Assembly: GCF_000024965.1 (NCBI RefSeq) | Contig: NC_013530.1 | Location: 806,001-870,000, forward strand | Source of the DNA: Xylanimonas cellulosilytica DSM 15894 | GTDB lineage: Bacteria; Actinomycetota; Actinomycetes; Actinomycetales; Cellulomonadaceae | Direction: 5' to 3' | DNA length: 64,000 bases | In this document: positions 35,447 through 42,569 of the stretch, piece by piece | Numbering within the stretch: the first letter of the stretch is position 1 | Layout of the letters: every line of letters begins with the position of its first letter | Made by a program: the position numbers and the translations under genes | The notes under the pieces: generated by a model | What the model was told of the DNA's origin: nothing | Databases searched by the model: none | What the model saw: only the letters and a program-made list of their open reading frames with translations

Positions 35447-35641
35447 GAGTCCACCTGGATCGGCGCGTCACACCGTGCGGACGGCAGCCGATCGTGGAAG
35501 GAACGTGCGAGGCTCCGCCGCAAGCAGCGGGCCGTCGCAGAAGATCTGCACGGGACGACCGGGCAACCGTGGTACCCGTCCATGGTACGGGAAAGGCCGT
35601 CCGGTCGGGGGGCGTGAGGCGTCGCCCGTATCCTGGGCGGC

Positions 35642-36313
35642 ATGACCACCCCCGAGGACGCGCCCCTGCTCGAGCTCGCCGGGCTGGCGGCCTACGTGCG
35701 GCTGGGGCTCTTCGGTCTGGTCGGCGCGCACACCCTCGGCGCCCCCGACCTGGAGGCGGCCCACCGCATGATGACGGTGGCCGTCCGGGTGGGGGAGCAG
35801 CAGCAGAAGCTCCTCGCGATCGGCGCCGAACGCGGGGTGGAGCCCGTCGAGCTGATGCGCCCGTTCCTCGGCGTCCTCGACTCCTTCGACGCCCGCACCG
35901 TGCAGTCGACGTGGTGGGAAGGGCTGCTCAAGGGCATCGTCGGTCACGGCGTGTCCAGCGACCTGTGCCGCCTGCTCGCCCGCGGCCTGCCCGACGACGA
36001 CGAGGCTGCCGTCGTCGGTGCCATGACCTACGAGGCGGACGAGTCCGACCGCGTGACGTCCGTGGTGCGGGCCGCGACGGACGCCGACCCGCGGCTCGGC
36101 TCGCGCCTGGCCCTGTGGGGGCGCCGCGTCGTCGGCGAGTCCCTGTCGCTGTGCCAGGAGCTCCTGGCGACGCGGCCCGGGCTGGCCGAGCTGGCCCGGC
36201 GCGCGGCCGCCGCCTCCGGAGGCGACGCCCCCGTGGACGCGGTCGCCTGGGCGATGAGCGAGCTCACTGCCGAGCACACGCGGCGCATGGACCGCATGGG
36301 CCTGGCCGCCTGA
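35642..36313 (+). CDS. Ferritin-like (MiaE-like) protein
   Basis: A 223-residue helical protein of the ferritin-like fold: LAAYVRLGLFGLVGAHTLGAPD, VRVGEQQQKLLA, WWEGLLKGIVGHGVSSDL, and SELTAEHTRRMDRMGL. This family is conserved next to a DEAD-box helicase and DUF3107 in actinobacteria (known synteny, also seen here). A hydroxylase of tRNA, as in MiaE, is suggested by fold only. ATG 35642 follows TATCCT (35629-35634) by 7 nt, a leaderless start. Confidence 0.82.
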   Translation: MTTPEDAPLLELAGLAAYVRLGLFGLVGAHTLGAPDLEAAHRMMTVAVRVGEQQQKLLAIGAERGVEPVELMRPFLGVLDSFDARTVQSTWWEGLLKGIVGHGVSSDLCRLLARGLPDDDEAAVVGAMTYEADESDRVTSVVRAATDADPRLGSRLALWGRRVVGESLSLCQELLATRPGLAELARRAAAASGGDAPVDAVAWAMSELTAEHTRRMDRMGLAA

Positions 36314-36323
36314 CGCCCTCTCC

Positions 36324-36390
36324 GGTGGTTGCCCTTGCCGGCGGTTGAGCCTGTCGAGACCCGTCGGTGGTTGAGCCTGTCGAAACCACC
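36324..36390. repeat. Palindromic repeat cluster between convergent genes
   Basis: One full unit (36366-36390) preceded by two partial ones (36324 and 36340). Located between the ferritin-like and DUF3107 genes, where it could act as a two-way terminator. Confidence 0.85.
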
Positions 36391-36413
36391 CCGCTCGCTG
36401 GCTCAGCCCCTGC

Positions 36414-36638
36414 TCAGAGCGACCCGAACCCGACCCGGCGCGTCTCCTCGGGGCCGACCTCGACGTAACCGATCGTCGCCGTCGGCACGAGCACACGGCG
36501 GCCGCGGGCGTCGGTGAGCTCGAGCACGCCGCCGTCGGCGAGGGCCTTCTTCAGCGTCTCGGCGACCTGGTCGGCGGTGAGGTCGGTGTCCACCGACAGC
36601 TCGCGCGGGAGGTTCTGCACACCGATCGTGATCTCCAC
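36414..36638 (-). CDS. DUF3107 protein
   Basis: A 74-residue protein (VEITIGVQNLPRELSVDT, then TADQVAETLKKALADGG, ending RRVLVPTATIGYVEVGPEE). Function unknown, strongly conserved in actinobacteria. GTG 36638 is chosen because AAGGAG ends 5 nt before it; an upstream ATG would bury that site. Confidence 0.88.
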   Translation of the reverse strand: MEITIGVQNLPRELSVDTDLTADQVAETLKKALADGGVLELTDARGRRVLVPTATIGYVEVGPEETRRVGFGSL

Positions 36639-36852
36639 GGTTACTCCTTGCTTCTGCACCTCGCGGCGCGCGGAACTGGGCTGCGACGATCCTATGGCCG
36701 CCGGTGCGCGGCGCGGACAGGCGGGGCGGCGGTTTCGCGCAGGGCCGAGCGGGCGTCGACTCTGCGCAGGGCCAGTCCCGCGCGCGTGGATGGACGAGCC
36801 GTCATGTTCGGGTCGCCGGGCGCATCGTCGTCCTCGACGACGTCGTCGCGCG

Positions 36853-36931
36853 ACGTGTCACATCGCTTGACATGTGCTCGGGACGTGTAAAAAAACGAGG
36901 CGAAACTTTACATGTCCAGTAGTCTGACGCT
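36853..36931 (+). promoter_or_regulatory. AT-rich fic promoter with four ACRTGT boxes
   Basis: The ~290-nt gap before fic becomes AT-rich over its last 70 nt. ACGTGT (36853), ACATGT (36870), ACGTGT (36883) and ACATGT (36910) occur in this short stretch, two of them as RTGTAAA/TTTACAT. TAGTCT (36920-36925) lies 6 nt before the GTG and would give a leaderless mRNA; TTGACA (36868-36873) may serve an upstream promoter. The remaining part (36639-36850) shows nothing recognisable. Confidence 0.5.
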
Positions 36932-38002
36932 GTGACCTGGGACCCTGCAGTGCCCCACAACGGGCTTCCGCTGCTGCCGCCCGCCGTCGAGCTGGAGTCG
37001 CATGCGGTGCTCAAGGCGACGATCGCCGCGCGCGCTGCGCTGGCAAGGTTCGACGCGCGGGCACAGGCGCTTCCGAACCCGACGGTGCTCATCAACGCGA
37101 TCCCGCTCCTCGAAGCGCAGGCGAGCTCGGAGATCGAGAACATCGTCACGACGACGGACGAGCTGTTCACGGCAGCCGTGACCGATGTGGGCGCCACCTC
37201 GGCCACCCGGGAGGCCCTTCGCTACCGGACGGCGCTGTACGCGGGGTGGGAGACGATCGGACGTCGTCCGTTGACGGCGGCGACCGCGGAACAGGTCTGC
37301 ATGGTGATCCGAGGACACGACGAAGGCGTGCGCCGCGGGGAGGTCTTCATCGGTGACCCCGTGTCGCGGCAGCGCATCTACACCCCGCCGGCCGGTCGGG
37401 AAGTGCTCTCACGCCTGCTGGACAACTGGTCCGAGTTCGTCAACGCGCGCACCGACATCGACCCTCTCGTCCGCATGGCCGTCGCGCATTACCAGTTCGA
37501 GGCGATCCACCCGTTCACGGACGGGAACGGCCGCACCGGTCGGATCCTGAACGTCCTGATGCTGTGCGACGCAGGCCTTCTCCAGCTCCCGCTGCTGTAC
37601 CTGTCGCGCTACATCATCGAGACCAAGGACGAGTACTACCGGCTGCTCCGCGCGGTGACGTTGGACGGCGCCTGGGAACAGTGGGTGACCTACATCGTCA
37701 GGGGTGTCGAAGCCACTGCCGAGCGCACGACGACGGTCGTCGAGGGAGTCTCCGAGGTGCAGGACGAGCTGCTCGCGGTCATCCGTGAGGCCGTCGGAAG
37801 CGCGAACCACGACCTGCTCACCGTGCTCATGGAGCAGCCGTACGCACGCATGCGCGACGTCGTCGACCGGTGCGGTGTCTCGCGCCCGACGGCGTCGCGG
37901 TGGCTGCGAGCACTCGTCGGCGTCGGCGCGCTCCGTGAGGTGCGGGTCGGGCGCGAGGTGCTGTTCGTCAATAGTTCGCTGATGAACGTGCTGCGCGGAT
38001 AG
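36932..38002 (+). CDS. Fic-family AMPylase-like protein with C-terminal winged helix
   Basis: A 356-residue protein of the Fic/DOC superfamily. The active-site loop HPFTDGNGRTGR spans residues 193-204. An inhibitory motif SSEIEN (Ser65, Glu69, Asn70) lies N-terminal to it, defining a class II, self-inhibited Fic enzyme that would transfer AMP to protein hydroxyls when relieved. The C-terminal ~70 residues (MRDVVDRCGVSRPTASRWL) form a winged helix, so it may bind DNA, perhaps its own promoter. GTG 36932 is used for the leaderless start. It sits in an AT-richer patch of accessory DNA, consistent with lateral gain. Confidence 0.92.
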   Translation: MTWDPAVPHNGLPLLPPAVELESHAVLKATIAARAALARFDARAQALPNPTVLINAIPLLEAQASSEIENIVTTTDELFTAAVTDVGATSATREALRYRTALYAGWETIGRRPLTAATAEQVCMVIRGHDEGVRRGEVFIGDPVSRQRIYTPPAGREVLSRLLDNWSEFVNARTDIDPLVRMAVAHYQFEAIHPFTDGNGRTGRILNVLMLCDAGLLQLPLLYLSRYIIETKDEYYRLLRAVTLDGAWEQWVTYIVRGVEATAERTTTVVEGVSEVQDELLAVIREAVGSANHDLLTVLMEQPYARMRDVVDRCGVSRPTASRWLRALVGVGALREVRVGREVLFVNSSLMNVLRG

Positions 38003-38013
38003 AACGCTCTGGC

Positions 38014-38073
38014 TTCTTCGACGCCTTTCAGGTCGTCGCCGAGAAGAGTGTTGACGTTGTCGATGATCTGCAC
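38014..38073 (-). pseudogene. Fossil N-terminus of a helicase-like gene
   Basis: On the minus strand a GTG with GGAG upstream opens QIIDNVNTLLGDDLKG, after which similarity stops. That opening resembles the first residues of PLD/SNF2-type helicases found in restriction and defence loci ('kIIDNIN.LLgDdLK'). Only about 17 codons remain, and the frame continues antisense into fic. The surrounding 38003-38230 shows no intact gene. Confidence 0.4.
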
Positions 38074-38230
38074 GTCAGCGCTCCGAGCAGCAAGGACTGC
38101 TCACCGCCGTCGTCCGCAGCGTCCCCAGCGCGAACCGATCGCTGGTGGCGTCGTCTGATTGCACCGGCGGCTGCTTCCTGTCATCCGGAGACCTGCGGGT
38201 CCGCCCGACGAGGAACACCATGTCCACAAG

Positions 38231-38246
38231 GCCATGTAAACATGGC
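38231..38246. promoter_or_regulatory. 16-bp perfect palindrome before the Xre gene
   Basis: GCCATGT-AA-ACATGGC is a perfect inverted repeat 6 nt before the first possible start (GTG 38252). It contains CATGTAAA, also present (as TTTACATG) in the fic promoter. It is a good candidate operator for the Xre-type protein. Confidence 0.5.
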
Positions 38247-38251
38247 AGACG

Positions 38252-38665
38252 GTGGCGCCATGTGCCCTGGACCGTGGACCGGTGCCCGGGGAGACGCCGA
38301 TCGATCGCGACACCGCGCTCGCGTTCGCCATGCGACTGCGGGACCTGCGGGAAGCCGCGGAACTCACCCAGGAACGGGCCGCCGAGCGGGCGCGCATGAG
38401 CCGGAACCACTACCAGCTGCTCGAGGCGGGCTACTCGGACCGGACCAAGAGATCACCCGTCAACCCGCGCCTCTCGACCCTGCTCGACCTGGCGGCGGCG
38501 TTGGGCTGCACCGTCGCGGAGCTGGTCTACGGGCTGCCCCTTGGCGGCGTCCCCGTGGACGGCGCAGCCGAACAGCGTGGTGCGGTGGTGACCGCGGTGC
38601 CTGAGCACTCGAGAGTCCGGAGTCCCGAGCCCGAGCCGACGCGAGGTGCCGGCGCACGGCCGTGA
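38252..38665 (+). CDS. Xre-type helix-turn-helix regulator
   Basis: A 137-residue (or ~127 if GTG 38282 is used) protein. The HTH_3 domain is clear: LAFAMRLRDLREAAELTQERAAERARMSRNHYQLLEAGYSDR in outline, then PRLSTLLDLAAALGCTVAELV. A Pro/Glu/Arg-rich tail follows without recognisable motif. Because a palindrome sits just before the gene and related half-sites precede fic, it may regulate itself and fic. The start is uncertain: neither candidate has a strong ribosome site. Confidence 0.8.
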   Translation: MAPCALDRGPVPGETPIDRDTALAFAMRLRDLREAAELTQERAAERARMSRNHYQLLEAGYSDRTKRSPVNPRLSTLLDLAAALGCTVAELVYGLPLGGVPVDGAAEQRGAVVTAVPEHSRVRSPEPEPTRGAGARP

Positions 38666-38678
38666 GACGGCCTGCGCG

Positions 38679-38888
38679 TCAGCGGTGCCGGTCCAGCGCG
38701 GTGATCCAGTCGATCCCCACTCGCGCGGTCGGTCGCCGCCCGCTGTGACCGCTGCCGCGTGGGGCGTCCGGGGCGAGACTGAGCCAGTCCGTCGCCGCAC
38801 GAGTCGGCACGGGTACACCGTCGGGCGGCGCACTTGAGCCCGCGTCGTCGGGCCTGAACGCGCCGGTGCAGTGGTGCTCGCTGGACAT
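38679..38888 (-). CDS. Small protein of unknown function
   Basis: A 69-residue open frame with the codon bias expected of a real gene (nearly all third positions G or C) and a plausible end GIDWITALDRHR. No domain recognised. A possible ribosome site (GAGA) is weak, and ACATGT overlaps its start codon. It is the only candidate gene between the Xre regulator and adnA. Confidence 0.35.
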   Translation of the reverse strand: MSSEHHCTGAFRPDDAGSSAPPDGVPVPTRAATDWLSLAPDAPRGSGHSGRRPTARVGIDWITALDRHR

Positions 38889-38975
38889 GTGCGCATCTCA
38901 GCAGAGGGCGCCGACAGTCCCGCCGACGGTCTTCGGTTCCGGGTCTTGTCAGTGCCTCCTGGTTGCATTCCGGAC

Positions 38976-41900
38976 ATGACGACGACCTTCGCGCCCCGGC
39001 TCGTGCCTCCCGCACCCGTCGCCGGGCCAGAGGTCGATCTCGACGCCACGCAGGCGGCCGCCGTGGCGGAGGCGCGGACGGCGTCGGCGCTCCTGGTGGC
39101 GGGCGCTCCCGGCACCGGCAAGACGACGGTCGCGACGGCGATCGCGGTCGAGGCCGTCACCTCCTGGGGGCTGGAACCGTCCCGCGTCCTCGTGCTCGGC
39201 TCGTCGCGTCGCCTCGCCGCGCGCCTGCGCGACCAGGTGGCTGCGGCGTCGGGCCGCACGCTCGGCGCCCCGCTGGTGCGGACGGCGTCGTCGGCGGCCT
39301 TCGCGGTGCTGCGCACGCGCGCGGCCGCGCTGGGGGAGCCGACGCCGACGCTCGTGTCCGGGCCGGAACAGGACCTCGTGCTCGCCGAGCTGCTGGCCGG
39401 GCATCTCGAGGGGGAGGGCGCGCCGCTGCTGCTGCCGGACGGGTTGCCGTCCGAGGCGCTGGGGCTGCGTGGGCTGCGCCAGGAGCTGCGCGACCTGCTG
39501 ATGCGTGCCGCCGAGCGCGGCATCCGCCCCGACGAGCTCGCGCAGCTCGGGCGCACGCATGCGCGCCCCGAGTGGAGCATGGCCGCCCAGCTCTACGAGG
39601 AGTACCTCGACGTGACCGCCCTGCGCCTGGGCACCCCGGACTCCGGGGCGCGGTTCGACCCGGCCGTCGTCGTCGACGAGGCCGCCCAGTCGCTCGCCGC
39701 GTGGGAGGAGGAGCTGCCCGGTGTCCCGCGGCCGTCCTGGGATCTCGTGGTGGTCGACGACTACCAGGAGGCGACGGTCGCGACGGCGCGGCTGCTCCAT
39801 GCGCTGCGGGACTCCGGGGCGCGTCTCGTGCTGCTCGCCGACCCCGACTCGGCCGTGCAGGGCTTCCGCGGCGCGACGCCCGGGCTCGTGGGGCGTGCGT
39901 CCGCGCCCCCGCGGTCGCTGGGCGCCTTCGGCGCCGAGGAGGTCGTGCTCGGCACCGTGTGGCGGCAGACGCCCGAGCTGCGGGACGTCACCCGCGTGGT
40001 CACCACGCGCATCCCGACCGTCGGTGGACCGTTCCAGCGGGGTGCGTCAGCCGTGGTGCCCGACGACGGTGCGTCGGATGGCGACGGCGTCGCGCACGGG
40101 GACGACGGCGTGGTGCCCTACGACGACGCGTCGTCGAACGTCGCCGGACACGATGCCGACGACGGGGACGACGGGCCGGGGACCACGTCGCCGGACGGAC
40201 TGGCCGCAGCGGGCGGTCCTGCGCCGTCGGGAGTGGCCGTGGCCGTGCTCGCCGGGCAGGCGCAGGAGGCGGCGTTCATCGCCCGCGAGCTGCGGGCCGA
40301 GCACCTGCTGCACGGCACCCCGTGGGAACGCATGGTCGTGATCGCGCGCTCGGGCGACCGGCTCGGAGCGCTGCGCCGCGACCTCGTGGCCGCGTCGGTG
40401 CCCGTCGCGCTGCTCGGGTCGGACGTGCCTTTGCGTGAGGAGCCCGCCGTCGCGCCGCTGCTCGCCGCGTTGCGCGTGAGTGCCGGGACCGCGCCCGGCA
40501 GCCTCGACGCCGTGCTCGCCGAGCTCGTCGGCGGCGATGACACCGCGACGTCGTCGGACCCTGACGGCCTGACGGCGCCCGAGCCGTACCCGCTGCTCGA
40601 CGCCGAGACCGCCGCCGCGCTGCTGACGTCCCCGGTCGGCGGACTCGACGCCGTCGCGCTGCGGCGGCTGCGGCGCGCGCTGCGGGCCGAGGAGCTCGCC
40701 GGTGGCGGCGGTCGCTCCTCGGACGCGCTGCTGGTCGAGCTGCTCGACGACCCGGCCCGCGCCGTGACGCTGCCGAATCCGGTCAAGCGGGGTGCCGTCA
40801 CGGTCGCCCGCGTGCTCGCGGCCGGGCGGGCCGCCGCCGGCGAGCCGGGCGCGACCGCGCAGACCGTCCTGTGGGCGGTATGGGATGCCACCGGGCTGGC
40901 CGCCCGCTGGCGGGACGCGGCGCTCGCGGGCGGACCGGCCGGGGTGCGCGCCGACCGCGACCTCGACGCCGTGCTCGCCCTGTTCCGGGCCGCAGAGACG
41001 TACGTCGACCGCATGCCCGGGGCGCCGGTGGCAGCGTTCGTCGACTACCTGTCGTCCCAGGACCTGCCGGCGGACTCGCTCGCGGCGTCCGCCTCAGGGG
41101 CGCATGCGGTCGAGGCGCTGACGCCCGCGGGGGCCGCGGGGCGGGAATGGGACGTCGCCGTGGTCGCCGGCGTGCAGGACGGCGTCTGGCCCGACCTGCG
41201 GCTGCGCGACTCGCTCCTCGGGTCGCAGGCGCTCGTCGAGCTGCTCGCCGGGCGTTCGCAGGACGCGCACGGGCTGGGCCCGGACGCACGCAAGCAGGTG
41301 CTTGCGGACGAGCTTCGCGCGTTCGCGGTGGCGATCTCGCGCGCACGCCGACGCCTGTTGGTCACCGCCGTCGAGGACGCGGAGGACGCGCCGTCCGTGT
41401 TCTGCGACCTCGTGGTGCCCCCGGGGGAGGACGAGGAGCGCGACCCGCGCCGCGTCGAGGTCGCTGCCCCGCTCGACCTGCGCGGCGTCGTCGCGACGGC
41501 GCGGGCCACGCTCCTGCGGGCCGTGGCGGCCCCCTCCCTCCCGGTGGTTGCGGAGGCACCCCCGTCGTCGGTGATTGATGCCGCCCTCCCGGTGGTTGCG
41601 GCCGCCCTCCCGGTGGTTGAGCCTGTCGAAACCACTCATGAGCAGCCCGGTGACGTGGTTTCGACAGGCTCAACCACCGGAGGGCACGGCTCAACCACCG
41701 AGGCTCAGACTGCCGCTGCTCTCCTCGCCGACCTTGCCGCCGCCGGGGTTCCCGAGGCGGACCCGCGCACCTGGTACGGCGTCGCCGGTGCCTCCAGCGA
41801 CGCCCCGCTCTGGGCGGACGACGCCGTCGTGCCTGTCTCGCCGTCGAAGGTCGAGACGGTCACCACGTGCGCGCTGCGTTGGTCGTTCGAGGCGGCCGGC

Positions 41901-42569
41901 GGCACTGCGGCGGACGACCAGAACCAGACGCTCGGCACCCTCGTCCACGCGATCGCCGAGGCCTTGCCGACGGGGTCGCTCAGCGCGCTGAAGGCGGAGC
42001 TGGACCGGCGCTGGCCGCAGCTCGCCCTGCCGCCGGGCTGGCCCGCCCGCCAGCTGCGGCAGCGCGCCGAGCAGATGATCGAGCACCTCGCGACCTATCT
42101 CGCCGACGCCGGTTCACCGCTCGCCGTCGAGGCGGAGTTCGACGTCGAGGTGGGCCGCGCGCGCCTGCGCGGCAAGGTCGACCGCGTCGAGGACGCAGGC
42201 GACGGCGCGGCGATCGTCGCGGACCTCAAGACGGGCCGCAAGGCGCCGACGGTCGACCAGAGCGTCACGCACCCGCAGCTCGGGGCGTATCAGCTCGCCG
42301 TCGAGGCCGGGGCGATCGACGGGGCGACGCGCAGCGCGGGAGCCCGCCTCGTCTTCGTCGGCACCGACACCAAGAAGCCGACGATGCGCGTCCAGCCCGC
42401 CCTCGCACCCGAACCCGACGGTTCGAGCTGGGCGAGCGCCCTGGTCGAGGGCGCCGCAGACACGATGGCCTCCGAGCGGTTCGCCGCGCACCCGAACGAC
42501 CTGTGCCCGATGTGCCCGGTGCGCCGGTCCTGCCCGCTGCAGCCCGAAGGAAGGAGCGTGGTCGCGTGA
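38976..42569 (+). CDS. adnA: AdnA-like ATP-dependent helicase/nuclease subunit
   Basis: A 1,197-residue UvrD-type motor fused to a nuclease, the first gene of an AdnAB-like pair that resects DNA double-strand breaks. Walker A GAPGTGKTT lies near residue 43, motif II is VVVDDYQEA (DDYQ in place of DExQ), and late motor motifs include GREWDVAVVAGVQDGVWPDL. The C-terminal PD-(D/E)xK nuclease has AEFDVEVGRARLRGKVDRVED and IVADLKTGR, and cysteines in TTCALRW plus CPMCPVRRSC suggest an Fe-S cluster. Unusual inserts: an acidic low-complexity loop (~residues 357-415) and an in-frame cluster of the palindromic repeat (~856-909). Start ATG 38976 begins the conserved part. It overlaps adnB by 4 nt. Confidence 0.88.
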   Translation: MTTTFAPRLVPPAPVAGPEVDLDATQAAAVAEARTASALLVAGAPGTGKTTVATAIAVEAVTSWGLEPSRVLVLGSSRRLAARLRDQVAAASGRTLGAPLVRTASSAAFAVLRTRAAALGEPTPTLVSGPEQDLVLAELLAGHLEGEGAPLLLPDGLPSEALGLRGLRQELRDLLMRAAERGIRPDELAQLGRTHARPEWSMAAQLYEEYLDVTALRLGTPDSGARFDPAVVVDEAAQSLAAWEEELPGVPRPSWDLVVVDDYQEATVATARLLHALRDSGARLVLLADPDSAVQGFRGATPGLVGRASAPPRSLGAFGAEEVVLGTVWRQTPELRDVTRVVTTRIPTVGGPFQRGASAVVPDDGASDGDGVAHGDDGVVPYDDASSNVAGHDADDGDDGPGTTSPDGLAAAGGPAPSGVAVAVLAGQAQEAAFIARELRAEHLLHGTPWERMVVIARSGDRLGALRRDLVAASVPVALLGSDVPLREEPAVAPLLAALRVSAGTAPGSLDAVLAELVGGDDTATSSDPDGLTAPEPYPLLDAETAAALLTSPVGGLDAVALRRLRRALRAEELAGGGGRSSDALLVELLDDPARAVTLPNPVKRGAVTVARVLAAGRAAAGEPGATAQTVLWAVWDATGLAARWRDAALAGGPAGVRADRDLDAVLALFRAAETYVDRMPGAPVAAFVDYLSSQDLPADSLAASASGAHAVEALTPAGAAGREWDVAVVAGVQDGVWPDLRLRDSLLGSQALVELLAGRSQDAHGLGPDARKQVLADELRAFAVAISRARRRLLVTAVEDAEDAPSVFCDLVVPPGEDEERDPRRVEVAAPLDLRGVVATARATLLRAVAAPSLPVVAEAPPSSVIDAALPVVAAALPVVEPVETTHEQPGDVVSTGSTTGGHGSTTEAQTAAALLADLAAAGVPEADPRTWYGVAGASSDAPLWADDAVVPVSPSKVETVTTCALRWSFEAAGGTAADDQNQTLGTLVHAIAEALPTGSLSALKAELDRRWPQLALPPGWPARQLRQRAEQMIEHLATYLADAGSPLAVEAEFDVEVGRARLRGKVDRVEDAGDGAAIVADLKTGRKAPTVDQSVTHPQLGAYQLAVEAGAIDGATRSAGARLVFVGTDTKKPTMRVQPALAPEPDGSSWASALVEGAADTMASERFAAHPNDLCPMCPVRRSCPLQPEGRSVVA
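41541..41700. repeat. Palindromic repeat cluster inside adnA
   Basis: Two full units, one forward (41612-41636) and one inverted (about 41654-41678), plus partial copies at ~41541, 41591 and 41689, lie in frame in the linker between the motor and nuclease domains. They encode VVEPVETT-like and VVSTGSTTG-like peptides. Confidence 0.9.

Noticed and set aside
41541-41700. Frameshift or sequencing error in adnA
   Set aside because: The frame is continuous across the repeats and both flanking domains are in the same frame.
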